Positions 45,035-54,742 of a DNA stretch of 64,000 nt are shown piece by piece (the stretch's first letter is position 1; every line of letters begins with the position of its first letter). Below the pieces are notes generated by a model that saw nothing but the letters and a program-made list of their open reading frames with translations, had not been told where the DNA came from and searched no databases. Both the position numbers and the translations under genes were made by a program. This stretch comes from Aequorivita marisscotiae (GTDB taxonomy: Bacteria; Bacteroidota; Bacteroidia; Flavobacteriales; Flavobacteriaceae). The stretch is from positions 2,604,001 through 2,668,000 of the forward strand of contig NZ_CP122379.1 in the NCBI RefSeq assembly GCF_029814825.1. The letters are read 5' to 3'.

Positions 45035-48000
45035 TTGGAAAAGAAAAAAGAAAAAAAAAGCAAGCCAAAATATTACAGGTTTTTAAGATTTCTCGGAAAA
45101 TTTATCGTGGGTCTTATTATCCTGTTTTTCCTGTTAGTGCTTTTTATCCGAAGTCCTTGGGGGCAAAATATTATAGTACAGCGCGCCGTAAAATACGTGT
45201 CTGACAAAACGAATACGTCAGTTGAAATAGAAAAACTGTTTGTTACGTTTAGCGGTAATATTGTGCTCAATGGGCTATATCTTGAAGATAAAAAGGGCGA
45301 TACTCTTATCTATTCAAAATCGTTAGAGGCAGATGTGCCTCTATTGCCCATTATTCGGGGCAATACCATAGCAATTAATTATATAAACTGGGAGGGGTTG
45401 CGCGCCAATATTGTTCGAAAAGATTCCATAAATGGATATAATTTTCAGTTTTTATTGGATGCTTTTGCTGTGGCAGATACTACTACCGTTACGCCCGATA
45501 GCACTTCAGCTCCATTAGATATAGTTTTGGGCGATTTACTTTTAAAAGATTTCAATATAGTTTATAATGATGCCGTACTGGGAATTGACAGTAAATTTAT
45601 CGTAGGTTCCTTGGCGCTCAATATGAAGAAAACCGATTTATCCAAAATGGATTTTCGCGCATCGGAAGCTAAAATTGCCAACGCTAACATAACCTATATT
45701 CAATCGCCGGTGCCGCCCTCAACTACCGAAGCCCCGCCATTGCCGTATTTAGCTTTAAATAAATTATTGCTTAATAATGTTCGTGTAGATTATCAATCAT
45801 TCGGAGATAGAATTGCAGCAAATCTGGAATTTTCAGATTTATTTCTTGAACTCCCAAAAGCCGATTTAACGACAAACGACATTGAAATTGGAGATTTCAG
45901 TCTAAAAAATTCTATTGTCACCATTTATACTAAAACTGAAAATAATGGCATAACTCAAAAAGTTGATGAAGTAACTACCGATATAAAGGAAGACATCGAA
46001 AAATTTGAGTGGCCAGATTTTACAATTTCACTTTCTGAAATAAATTTGGAGGGAAATAACATAAGCTACTTTGTCGGTAAAAATAAAGGAGCACCAAATG
46101 TTTTTAATCCCAATGCTATTGCGTTGGAAAATGTTTCTTTAAAAGCGAATTCTATTTATCTAAAAGACAAACGGGCTGGTATAAATTTAGACGCTTTAAG
46201 TTTTCGAGAAGCATCGGGATTTAATCTTCATAAACTTGCATTAAACCTAGAAGCAACAGATTCGTACTTGAACGTAAACGCTCTAAATTTAGCGCTTAAC
46301 AACAATAAGTTAAACGGTAAATTGCGGTTGGATTTTAATACATTGGCCAGTTTGTTTGAAGCGCCCGAACAATCAAAAATTGCATTGGATTTTCCTGTTT
46401 TTCAAGTTGATTTAAAGGAGGTCTTTAAATTTCAACCAGAACTTAAAGGCAATGAATATTTAAAAACGCTCAGCCAAAAACTACTTTTTGGCCAAGTAAA
46501 GGCTTCGGGTTATATTTCGGCAATTCAAATTCCTACTGTAAATCTGCGCTGGGGAAACACTACGCGTATCGCTGCCAACGCCTTTATTGAAAATGCAACA
46601 GTGCCTGAAAATTTAAAATTTAATATTCCTCAATTTTCAGCCCAAACCAGGCGCAGCGATTTAATTCAGTTTGTAAGCGAGCAGGAGCTAGGTATTAAAT
46701 TACCGGAAGATGTTGCCCTTAAAGGAAACGCCAAGGGAAACACGAAAGATATTTATGCAAATGCTATACTTACAACCTCACAAGGTATGGCAAAAATTGA
46801 CGGTCATTTTACAAACGATTCGCAGATTGCATTTAATGCAGATATTGAAATAACAGAATACCAACTTAATGAATTGCTTCAAAATGAACAGCTGGGACCA
46901 ATTAGTTTACAGCTAAATACAACAGGTTCTGGCAACGATATTAACTCGCTAGACGCAACTTTGGAAGCTAATGTATCTAAATTTCAATTTAACGATTACG
47001 CAATAAAAAACTTAGGAATAATTGGTAATATAAAAAATGGAAAGGGTGAAGTAATATCAAATTATAAAGACCAAAATTTAAATGTAAACTTAAACGCAGA
47101 CGTTGTTTTAGACTCCGTTACACCCAGAGCGAGTGCGCATCTAAACATAATAGGCGCAAATCTTCAATCGCTTGGAATTATGACTCGCGATGTGCGAACT
47201 GCTTTTAAATTAGATGCCGATTTTGAAGGCAATACAGACGGGTTTGATGTAATTTCTACTGTTGGCGACGGGGTAGTGGTTTACGACAACAGAACCTATT
47301 TGTTGGGAGATTTGCTTGCAACGGCCCACGTGCGAAGCGATACAACTTCTATTTGGCTGGATAATAAAATGATAGATTTGAGCCTTGAAAGCAATACAGA
47401 TCCTGCCACTTTTAGTCGTTCGGTACAACGGCACATTAGCAGTTATTTTTTCAAAAAAACGGCTTTTGCAGATACGATACAAAATCCAGTTAAACTCGAC
47501 GTAAAAGGCAAAATTGTGGAGGCACCGGTTTTAAACGAAGTGTTTTTAGTAAATGTTAAGGATTTAGATACCGTGAAAATTGATGTGGCATTTGATGAAG
47601 CAGCCCGAAAATTAAAAGCTGCCATAAATGCGCCACATATAAACTACGGTGGCAACGAGCTGGACAGCCTCGCTTTTACGATGGATACCGACAAAGAGAA
47701 ATTTGTTTTTAACCTCGGTTTTGGCAGTATAAAGGGAGGTCCGTTAGAAATTCCGAAAACACAAATTAGCGGCAATCAGCTTGATGGGCAAATGAATTTA
47801 AATTTTCACGCAGTTCATAAAGATAGTACGCTAATCAATATACAATCGCAAATAACAGGAACTTCAGACAAATTGCGGTTTCACGTAGTACCGCAAGATT
47901 TAATTCTAGATAGAAAACCTTGGAAAACACCCGCGAATAACGAAGTTTTAATTTTTAAAAACAATGTGGAATTTAATGATTTTCGCTTCACAAAAAATAA

Positions 48001-50125
48001 CGAAACGGTTGCATTAACCCATAATCTGTCAGGCGTTTTGCAACAGCACGCTGCCATTACTTTTGAAAACTTTAAACTAAGTGAAATTTTAAATTATTTA
48101 AATCCTTCCGAAGAGCTTGCCAAAGGTAACCTCAACGGTAGCTTGGCGATTGTTGAGCCCTTTGGAAACGCGGGGCTTTTTGCCGATTTGTTAATTGATG
48201 AACTTAATCTTCTAAACGTAGATTTGGGAAAATTAACAGTAGATGCAAAATCGAAAGGCGGAAATAGCTACGACTTTAATCTAGCCGTAAAGGAGGGTGA
48301 GGTAAAATTAGATTTAACCGGAGATTACATTGCAACGGAAACTGACGCAAAATTGAATTTAGATTTAAATATCATCGACTTCAAAATGAGTGCTTTAGAA
48401 GGTTTCACTTTAGGTGAAGTAAAGAATGCGGATGGTAGCTTTTCGGGAAAATTTAACTTTACGGGTAGTACTACCGCTCCAAAATACGAAGGTAGCTTGA
48501 ATTTTGACAACGCCGATTTTACAATTTCAAAATTAAACGCGCCTTTTACATTGGTTAATGAATCCTTGCGAATTGACAATAACGGTGTGTATTTGGAAGG
48601 ATTTACGATCTTGGACGAAAACCAAAACAAACTCAATATAACAGGAAAAATTGGCCCGGAAAGCTATATAAATCCAACATTCAATTTAAACTTAAACGCG
48701 CAGAATTTCCAAGTTTTAAATGCCACCGAAGACGATAACGATATGGTTTACGGACAGGCTTCGTTTAATGCCGATGCCAAATTAACGGGCGATTTGCAAA
48801 TTCCAAAACTAGATGCACAAATTACCGTAAATAAAGATACTAATGTCACATATATATTACCTTCCTCCAGTGTTGCTATTGAAGAGCGCGATGGCGTAGT
48901 ATTATTTGTGAATCGCGAAAATCCTGATGCTATTTTAACCAAAAATGTTGAAAAGACCGCCACATTTACCGGCTTAGATATAAATGCTTTTTTAAACATC
49001 GGTAAATCCGCAAAGGTTACCATAATTATAGATCAGGAAACTGGCGATAATTTTGAAGTCTTTGGCGACGGGGAATTTAACTTTAATATGAATCCAAATG
49101 GTAGAATGACCTTGAGTGGCGTATATGAAATTGCCGGAGGCCATTATGAAATGAATTTGTACAATCTTGTAAACAGACGGTTTGAACTTTCTCCCAAAAG
49201 TAGAGTTACTTGGTCTGGAGATCCCTTTGATGCCAAATTAGACGTAAAAGCAATCTATACTGTAAAGGCATCGGCTTCTCCTTTAATGGCGCCTATAACA
49301 TCGGGCTCAGACCCTTCAGTAAAAAATAAATACAAGCAGGTTTTACCCTTTAATGTGTATTTAAATATAGACGGGCAGTTAACCCAACCCGAAATAGGTT
49401 TCGATTTAGATATGCCCGAGGAAGAGCAGGGTGCTATTGGCGGCCAAGTTTATGGCAGATTGCAACAGGTAAATACCCAACAAGACGAACTAAACCGGCA
49501 AGTGTTTTCACTGTTGGTATTAGGTCGTTTTTATCCTGAGCCGGGCAGCGATGGTAGCCGCGGCGGATTTGCAACAGTAGCCCGCGATAACCTGAACGAT
49601 GCCATCTCAGATCAATTAAATGTGTTTTCTAATAAACTACTCGGAAATACAGGCGTTGAACTGGATTTTGGATTAGACAGTTACACAGATTACCAAGGCG
49701 AAACCGCACAAGAACGCACTCAATTGGACATCGCAGCACAAAAAAAGCTATTTAACGATAGGCTTATTGTGCGTGTTGGCAGCGAAGTAGATATTCAGGG
49801 AAGCAGCGCTACCAACGAACCCGTACCGATAATTGGTGATGTAAGTTTAGAGTATCTCCTTACGGAAAATGGTAGATATAGATTAAAAGGTTTCAGAAAA
49901 AATCAGTTTGAAAACATAGTGGATGGGCAGACCATTGTTAGCGGTATAGCACTTATTTTTACTCAAGAGTTTAATAAGTTTGATGAATTGTGGCAGGCCT
50001 TGCTCCGCGGAGAAACAAAAGAAGAAAAAGCAGAAAAGAAGGCTGCCGCACAACAACCCAAAAAAGAGCAGGAGCAAGCCGAAAAAAACAAAACAGACAA
50101 GATTGAAAATACAAATAACGAATAG
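45035..50125 (+). CDS. tamB: Translocation and assembly module protein TamB
   Basis: The 1696-residue protein is an inner-membrane-anchored periplasmic giant of the AsmA/TamB type. A Lys-rich cytoplasmic start is followed by one membrane helix (about residues 18-45), a long run of repetitive beta strands (hydrophobic groove, DUF490-like), and a C-terminal TamB domain with GEFNFNMNPNGRMTLSGVYEIAGGHYEMNL. The tail is Lys/Glu/Gln-rich. TamB spans the periplasm and moves lipids or aids outer-membrane protein assembly with a TamA-type partner. Translation appears to start at TTG, as no upstream in-frame ATG exists. tamL follows 32 bases after. Confidence 0.93.
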   Translation: MEKKKEKKSKPKYYRFLRFLGKFIVGLIILFFLLVLFIRSPWGQNIIVQRAVKYVSDKTNTSVEIEKLFVTFSGNIVLNGLYLEDKKGDTLIYSKSLEADVPLLPIIRGNTIAINYINWEGLRANIVRKDSINGYNFQFLLDAFAVADTTTVTPDSTSAPLDIVLGDLLLKDFNIVYNDAVLGIDSKFIVGSLALNMKKTDLSKMDFRASEAKIANANITYIQSPVPPSTTEAPPLPYLALNKLLLNNVRVDYQSFGDRIAANLEFSDLFLELPKADLTTNDIEIGDFSLKNSIVTIYTKTENNGITQKVDEVTTDIKEDIEKFEWPDFTISLSEINLEGNNISYFVGKNKGAPNVFNPNAIALENVSLKANSIYLKDKRAGINLDALSFREASGFNLHKLALNLEATDSYLNVNALNLALNNNKLNGKLRLDFNTLASLFEAPEQSKIALDFPVFQVDLKEVFKFQPELKGNEYLKTLSQKLLFGQVKASGYISAIQIPTVNLRWGNTTRIAANAFIENATVPENLKFNIPQFSAQTRRSDLIQFVSEQELGIKLPEDVALKGNAKGNTKDIYANAILTTSQGMAKIDGHFTNDSQIAFNADIEITEYQLNELLQNEQLGPISLQLNTTGSGNDINSLDATLEANVSKFQFNDYAIKNLGIIGNIKNGKGEVISNYKDQNLNVNLNADVVLDSVTPRASAHLNIIGANLQSLGIMTRDVRTAFKLDADFEGNTDGFDVISTVGDGVVVYDNRTYLLGDLLATAHVRSDTTSIWLDNKMIDLSLESNTDPATFSRSVQRHISSYFFKKTAFADTIQNPVKLDVKGKIVEAPVLNEVFLVNVKDLDTVKIDVAFDEAARKLKAAINAPHINYGGNELDSLAFTMDTDKEKFVFNLGFGSIKGGPLEIPKTQISGNQLDGQMNLNFHAVHKDSTLINIQSQITGTSDKLRFHVVPQDLILDRKPWKTPANNEVLIFKNNVEFNDFRFTKNNETVALTHNLSGVLQQHAAITFENFKLSEILNYLNPSEELAKGNLNGSLAIVEPFGNAGLFADLLIDELNLLNVDLGKLTVDAKSKGGNSYDFNLAVKEGEVKLDLTGDYIATETDAKLNLDLNIIDFKMSALEGFTLGEVKNADGSFSGKFNFTGSTTAPKYEGSLNFDNADFTISKLNAPFTLVNESLRIDNNGVYLEGFTILDENQNKLNITGKIGPESYINPTFNLNLNAQNFQVLNATEDDNDMVYGQASFNADAKLTGDLQIPKLDAQITVNKDTNVTYILPSSSVAIEERDGVVLFVNRENPDAILTKNVEKTATFTGLDINAFLNIGKSAKVTIIIDQETGDNFEVFGDGEFNFNMNPNGRMTLSGVYEIAGGHYEMNLYNLVNRRFELSPKSRVTWSGDPFDAKLDVKAIYTVKASASPLMAPITSGSDPSVKNKYKQVLPFNVYLNIDGQLTQPEIGFDLDMPEEEQGAIGGQVYGRLQQVNTQQDELNRQVFSLLVLGRFYPEPGSDGSRGGFATVARDNLNDAISDQLNVFSNKLLGNTGVELDFGLDSYTDYQGETAQERTQLDIAAQKKLFNDRLIVRVGSEVDIQGSSATNEPVPIIGDVSLEYLLTENGRYRLKGFRKNQFENIVDGQTIVSGIALIFTQEFNKFDELWQALLRGETKEEKAEKKAAAQQPKKEQEQAEKNKTDKIENTNNE

Positions 50126-50157
50126 CACACTGCATATAGGTTGAAACAAAATATTAC

Positions 50158-52431
50158 ATGCTGAATAAAAAAAATATAATATCCATTTGTTTTTCTGCGA
50201 TTTTTCTCGTGTTACAATCCTGCGCCGTAAAGAAATTTATTCCGGAAGGAGAACGACTTTACACAGGTGCCAAAGTAGAAATTGAAGCAGATTCAGTAAT
50301 TGCAAACAAACAAAGTTTAGCAGCGGTATTGGAACAAGCATTGCGACCCAAACCGAATAAAAAGTTTTTGGGAATGCGACCGGGGCTTCATTTTTATTAC
50401 AAAATGCAACAAGAAAAGCCAGGATTTATAAATCGGTTTTTTTATAAAAAAATAGGAGAGGAGCCGGTTTACCAAAGCGATGTAGAACCTTATGAAGTTG
50501 AAGATATATTGCGCAACCGAATGGAGAATAGAGGTTTTTTCTACAGTGAGGTAAGTTCAGAATTTAAGGAACAGGAAAAAGAGGCTGCTGCAATTTATAC
50601 GGTAAAAGCACCGACCCCATACACCATTGCAAGTTATCAATTAGATTCGTTACCACAACCCATAAATTCACAAATAGAGCAAAGTGTTTCCGAAACAAAA
50701 CTTACAAAAGGAATGCGTTTTGACCTTTCTAATATGAAACTTGAACGGGAGCGTATAGATCGAGATTTAAAGCAAAATGGCTATTTCAATTTTAACCCTG
50801 GCTTTTTAATTTTTGAGGCAGACACCAATCAGTACGATAGAAAACGTTTCGATTTATTTCTACGACTAAAGAAGAATGTACCACAAAAAGCAATTGTTCC
50901 CTATAAAATTTCAAAGATAAACGTTTACGCAAATTACGATGTGCAGGACAGTACCGTAACAGATATCACGGAGTTTAACGGTCGTTATTATGTTAACAGC
51001 GCAGCGCATTTTAAGCCAAAATATCTGGATCCGTTTATTACTTTGGAAGCGGGAAAGTTATACAGTCCCGAGGATTCAAGAAATACTGCCCGACGGCTTT
51101 CAACGATTGGGGCATACAAATTTGTTAACATTCAATATAAAGAAAAAGACTCACTACTTACTGATAGTTTGGGAGTTTTGGAAGCCAATATATTTCTATC
51201 TCCACTAAATAAACGCGCGTTGCGGGCGCAATTACAAGCCGTTACAAAATCTAATAATTTTGCTGGTCCTGGATTGGCACTAACCTATAGCAACAGAAAT
51301 ATTTTTAAAGGAGGGGAAACTTTAAATACCACTGCCAGCGTTGGATACGAGGTGCAAGTAGGCAGCGGCAGCAATAGTGGAAATACTAGTGTTGATTTGG
51401 GTTTAAAACAAGAATTAATTTTTCCCCGTGTAATATTTCCCATAAAAATTAATACCGACTTTTTTAAATATTCAATCCCTAAAACCAAAGCAAGTTTAAG
51501 CGTAGATTATTTAAGTAGAACAAAACTATACGCCCTGCTTTCAGGAACCGCTCAATTTGGATATCTCTGGCAGGCCAATAAGTTTGTAAGTCATGAGATA
51601 ATTCCTATTTCAGTAAATTATACAAAGCCTTCCAATACCACCCCCGAATTTGAAGCAATTTTAGACGAAAATCCGTTTTTAAAACGAAGTTTTGACCAAC
51701 AATTTATTTCGGGCCTAAATTATTCATTCACTTATAATGAAATGATTGATGCTTCAAAAACCAATCAAATATTTGTAAATACTACCCTGGATGTGGCGGG
51801 AAATAGCGTTAGCCTTTTCGGAAAAGATAATGATACGGGCACAAAGGAGTTTTTAGGACTTGAATATGCCCAATATGCAAAGATAGATTTAGATTTTCGG
51901 TATCATTTTAAATTTGGAAAGGATCAGCTAATTGCCGCAAGATTATTTGGAGGTTATGGATATGCCTATGGAAATTCTGAAATTGTGCCCTACGTAAAAC
52001 AATATTATTCTGGTGGCCCCTACAGTGTTCGTGCGTTTCGGATTCGTTCTTTGGGACCGGGAACGTATAACAACGAAGCCAATCCAAATTCCAATTATTT
52101 CGACCAGACTGGTAACATACGCTTGGAGGCCAATATTGAATATCGGTTTCCGTTATTTTCATTCTTTAAGGGCGCCATTTTTGCAGATGCCGGAAATATC
52201 TGGAATTCAATAGCGAATCCCACCTACGGCGGAAAAGACAAATTTACTTCCAATTTCATAAACGAATTGGGAATGGGCGCGGGCGTTGGGCTGCGTGTAG
52301 ATGTGCAGGGTTTTGTACTTCGGTTTGATTTTGCAGCTCCCTTTCACGATCCATCGCTAATGGAGGGTAAACGCTTCAATTTTAATGTAAAGGAAACAGT
52401 ATTTAATTTTGGAATTGGATATCCATTTTAA
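50158..52431 (+). CDS. tamL: TamA/BamA-type outer membrane protein, lipidated (TamL)
   Basis: The 757-residue Omp85-family protein carries a lipoprotein signal (lipobox VLQSC, C22), which marks the TamL form found in Bacteroidota. POTRA-like repeats (about residues 40-300) precede a C-terminal surface-antigen beta barrel with GSNSGNTSVDLGLKQEL, GPYSVRAFRIRSLGPG and terminal aromatic GIGYPF. The terminal Phe is the usual Omp85 recognition end. It forms a pair with TamB for outer-membrane assembly or lipid transport. The gene converges on the CxxC protein with 6 bases between. Confidence 0.92.
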   Translation: MLNKKNIISICFSAIFLVLQSCAVKKFIPEGERLYTGAKVEIEADSVIANKQSLAAVLEQALRPKPNKKFLGMRPGLHFYYKMQQEKPGFINRFFYKKIGEEPVYQSDVEPYEVEDILRNRMENRGFFYSEVSSEFKEQEKEAAAIYTVKAPTPYTIASYQLDSLPQPINSQIEQSVSETKLTKGMRFDLSNMKLERERIDRDLKQNGYFNFNPGFLIFEADTNQYDRKRFDLFLRLKKNVPQKAIVPYKISKINVYANYDVQDSTVTDITEFNGRYYVNSAAHFKPKYLDPFITLEAGKLYSPEDSRNTARRLSTIGAYKFVNIQYKEKDSLLTDSLGVLEANIFLSPLNKRALRAQLQAVTKSNNFAGPGLALTYSNRNIFKGGETLNTTASVGYEVQVGSGSNSGNTSVDLGLKQELIFPRVIFPIKINTDFFKYSIPKTKASLSVDYLSRTKLYALLSGTAQFGYLWQANKFVSHEIIPISVNYTKPSNTTPEFEAILDENPFLKRSFDQQFISGLNYSFTYNEMIDASKTNQIFVNTTLDVAGNSVSLFGKDNDTGTKEFLGLEYAQYAKIDLDFRYHFKFGKDQLIAARLFGGYGYAYGNSEIVPYVKQYYSGGPYSVRAFRIRSLGPGTYNNEANPNSNYFDQTGNIRLEANIEYRFPLFSFFKGAIFADAGNIWNSIANPTYGGKDKFTSNFINELGMGAGVGLRVDVQGFVLRFDFAAPFHDPSLMEGKRFNFNVKETVFNFGIGYPF

Positions 52432-52437
52432 AAAATA

Positions 52438-53049
52438 CTATTTGTTTAATTCCTCTAACAACTGATCATAATCTTCAATTTTAACATGCAACGTGCCGTC
52501 TAAACTTATAATGGGTGTAGTAACCGAATCTATTTTTACTGTTGAATTGGCAAAGGCGGGCGCTAACTGCTCTTTTAATTCAGGTTTTTCAGAAAAACGA
52601 TGCACCGTGTACAAATAATGACTTTTGTTGAGACTTGATACAAGCGTATCGCAACTGGTACAGCTTTCGGTAATATAAATAATTACTTTTTTCTTCGGTT
52701 CTATTTTTATAGGTTCAAAACTTCTGCGCATTGCTCGTCGCGACAAACTATCATTTACATCCAAGGTGTAGGTGTAATGCGCTATTTTGCCTCTTTCCAC
52801 AATTAAATTTGCGAGCAACACTTTTGATGCCGCTGGAATACGAACAGGTCTGGGCGCGCTTTTACTTTGTCTAAAATTGCTTCCTTTAACTGTGATTGTA
52901 ACGTCAAGATCTTTTTCAGTTTTATTTAAACCATATAGAAAAAGGCGGCTTGGTTTTTCTTCTTCAACAATCTCAATTTGTTTGTTCTGTGAAAAGAATG
53001 ATGGCATGCTCAAGAAATAAAGGAGCGTAAATAGTATTGCTTTATTCAT
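52438..53049 (-). CDS. Exported protein with glutaredoxin-like CxxC domain
   Basis: The 203-residue protein begins with a signal peptide (cleavage near residue 20). An unassigned beta-rich domain (about 30-115) is followed by a thioredoxin/glutaredoxin-like fold with the redox motif C130-T-S-C133 (ITESCTSCDTLVS), and a TPIISLDGT strand containing the family cis-Pro (TP). It probably acts in periplasmic disulfide chemistry. The start at 53049 (MNKAILF) gives a better signal peptide than the upstream ATG at 53091. The pairing with TamL is only convergent. Confidence 0.8.
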   Translation of the reverse strand: MNKAILFTLLYFLSMPSFFSQNKQIEIVEEEKPSRLFLYGLNKTEKDLDVTITVKGSNFRQSKSAPRPVRIPAASKVLLANLIVERGKIAHYTYTLDVNDSLSRRAMRRSFEPIKIEPKKKVIIYITESCTSCDTLVSSLNKSHYLYTVHRFSEKPELKEQLAPAFANSTVKIDSVTTPIISLDGTLHVKIEDYDQLLEELNK

Positions 53050-53169
53050 ACAAAAGGCTTTAAAATTTATTAAAGATATGATTTTCAGCATTGTTTCTTA
53101 ATAGAAACTGGTATAAAATATACTATGTGCTTTAACAATACTTTGTAAAATTTAGAAAAGTGCTATAAG

Positions 53170-53177
53170 TATCTTTG
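53170..53177 (+). promoter_or_regulatory. -7 element (TATCTTTG) of msrA
   Basis: Exact TAnnTTTG match with a TTTG at 53142-53145 about 24 bases upstream. The element covers the TTG at 53175, so translation must start later, at the ATG at 53190. Confidence 0.55.
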
Positions 53178-53189
53178 AGAAAAAAGAAA

Positions 53190-53735
53190 ATGGAGGAAAA
53201 TAATTTACAGACAATGACTGTTGGCGGTGGCTGTTTTTGGTGCACTGAAGCAGTTTTCGATCAAATAAAAGGCGTGGTAAAAGTAGTTTCTGGATATTCT
53301 GGGGGTACTGTTCCGGGAACCCCTACCTATCGGGAGGTTTGCAGCGGGCTTACAGGTCATGCCGAAGTAATTCAGGTTACTTTTAATGCCGCAATTGTAT
53401 CTTTTGAAGATTTGCTAGTTATCTTTATGACGAGCCATGACCCCACAACGCTAAATAGACAGGGAGCCGATAGAGGCACACAATATCGTTCCGTGATTTT
53501 TTATCACAACGAAAGCCAAAAGGAAATCGCTCAAGCAGTTTTAAACGAAATGAGACCGTATTATAAAGATGAAATCGTTACGGAAGTGAGTGCATTAAAA
53601 ACTTTTTATCCAGCCGAATTGGAGCATCAAGACTATTATAAAAATAATAAAACCCAAGGCTATTGCACAGCGGTAATTTCACCTAAACTTGCACGATTGC
53701 GGCAAATGCACGCAGATAAACTAAAATTGAATTAA
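53190..53735 (+). CDS. msrA: Peptide-methionine (S)-S-oxide reductase
   Basis: The 181-residue protein is a stand-alone MsrA. The catalytic GCFWC motif has its nucleophile at C15, and the substrate-site EVIQVTFNAAIVSFEDLL and Tyr/Glu residues are present. The YCTAVISPKLARL tail carries the recycling cysteine. It repairs methionine sulfoxide in proteins using thioredoxin. The start at 53190 is set by the promoter at 53170-53177. No MsrB domain is fused or adjacent. Confidence 0.95.
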   Translation: MEENNLQTMTVGGGCFWCTEAVFDQIKGVVKVVSGYSGGTVPGTPTYREVCSGLTGHAEVIQVTFNAAIVSFEDLLVIFMTSHDPTTLNRQGADRGTQYRSVIFYHNESQKEIAQAVLNEMRPYYKDEIVTEVSALKTFYPAELEHQDYYKNNKTQGYCTAVISPKLARLRQMHADKLKLN

Positions 53736-53936
53736 AAGCGCTAAGTAGTGTTTATGCAATAAAAACATCAAATTTTTTGAAAAACTTGTGAGGTAAATGT
53801 AATTCGCATTTTATACTTTAACCCTTTTTGTGATTATAATTGCTTAAAAAACTGTATCTTCGCAGTCCTCGGATGAATAGTATTTAAAACCCAGCTAGGT
53901 AAAACCAATAAAATTACAAATTACATATAACTAATT

Positions 53937-53971
53937 AAAAAGTCATCTGCAGCTTGTGGATGGCTTTTTTT
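53937..53971 (+). promoter_or_regulatory. Intrinsic-terminator-like hairpin in the cold-shock leader
   Basis: AAAAAGTCATC (53937-53947) pairs with GATGGCTTTTTT (53959-53970), an 11-bp stem with one G-U and an 11-nt loop, followed by T-run. It ends about 24 bases before the ATG at 53995. Transcription probably starts near 53868 (weak -7, TATCTTCG at 53855-53862), giving a leader of about 127 nt or a ~100-nt terminated RNA. Confidence 0.5.
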
Positions 53972-53994
53972 ATTTTAAAAATTTAAACTCTAAA

Positions 53995-54441
53995 ATGGCA
54001 AAATCGCAACAGACGTATAGTAAAAAAGAAAAAGAAAAAGCAAAGCAAAAAAAGCGCGAAGAAAAACAAAAAAAGAAAGAAGCTCGCAAAGCAGAGAAAA
54101 CTCCGGGTATTGATTTTGTATATGTTGATTACAATGGAAACCTTGTAGATACTCCGCCAGATCCATCTATGAAAGTGGAAATTGAAGCTGAGGATATAGT
54201 TCTTGGTATTCCACCAAAAGAAGAGGGCGAGCGCGAGGCATTTGATCCGGTAAGAAAGGGTAAAGTATCATTCTACGACTCTTCCAAGGGCTTCGGATTT
54301 ATTATCGATAATGAAAATAACGAAAAGTATTTTACGCATGTAAGTGGCATTATAGACGAAATTACCGAAAATGATAATGTGTCCTTCGAGCTGGAAAAAG
54401 GCCAGCGCGGAATGAATGCTGTCAAGGTTAAAAAAGTATAA
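53995..54441 (+). CDS. Cold-shock-domain protein with Lys-rich N-terminus
   Basis: The 148-residue protein has a highly charged Lys/Glu N-terminus (about 1-36), a linker, and a C-terminal cold-shock domain (about 86-148) with KGKVSFYDSSKGFGFI (RNP1-type) and YFTHVS (RNP2-type). It binds single-stranded RNA or DNA and acts as an RNA chaperone. The basic extension may add RNA contacts. The start at 53995 follows the leader hairpin; the in-frame codon at 53956 lies inside that hairpin. It ends in a strong terminator. Confidence 0.9.
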   Translation: MAKSQQTYSKKEKEKAKQKKREEKQKKKEARKAEKTPGIDFVYVDYNGNLVDTPPDPSMKVEIEAEDIVLGIPPKEEGEREAFDPVRKGKVSFYDSSKGFGFIIDNENNEKYFTHVSGIIDEITENDNVSFELEKGQRGMNAVKVKKV

Positions 54442-54461
54442 GCTTTTTATTTAAAGTAAAA

Positions 54462-54488
54462 AAAAATCCCGCTGTTTGCGGGATTTTT
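54462..54488. terminator. Bidirectional terminator between the cold-shock and YtxH genes
   Basis: AAAAATCCCGC (54462-54472) and GCGGGATTTTT (54478-54488) form a perfect 11-bp stem with loop TGTTT, flanked by A/T runs. It serves the convergent cold-shock gene and YtxH-like gene. Confidence 0.85.
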
Positions 54489-54508
54489 CGTTTTCAATAA
54501 TTACATTT

Positions 54509-54742
54509 TTAATTTGTAATGTTGTCTACTTCCTTTTTAGCAGAATTCTTAAGTTGGTCATACTTTTCAGAAATGGTGTCCTGAACTTCTCCAGCTCTTT
54601 CCTTAATTCTACTTCCAGTTTCAGTGGCTTTATCTTTAAGTCTTTGTTTTTCTTCGGGCGTCATTGTTTTGTATTTCCAAAATGCAAATGCGCCAGCTGC
54701 TACTCCTAGCAAAGCTAATATTCCTTTTCCTTTATTGTTCAT
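54509..54742 (-). CDS. YtxH-like small stress protein
   Basis: The 77-residue protein starts MNNKGKGILALLGVAAGAFAFWKYK, a glycine-rich membrane helix, followed by a Lys/Glu/Gln-rich helical domain (EEKQRLKDKATETGSRIKERAGEVQ...). This matches the YtxH-like small-protein family, whose members are single-pass membrane-associated and appear in stress conditions. The start at 54742 replaces a longer in-frame ORF from 54793 that has no comparable signal. It converges on the cold-shock gene. Confidence 0.7.
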   Translation of the reverse strand: MNNKGKGILALLGVAAGAFAFWKYKTMTPEEKQRLKDKATETGSRIKERAGEVQDTISEKYDQLKNSAKKEVDNITN

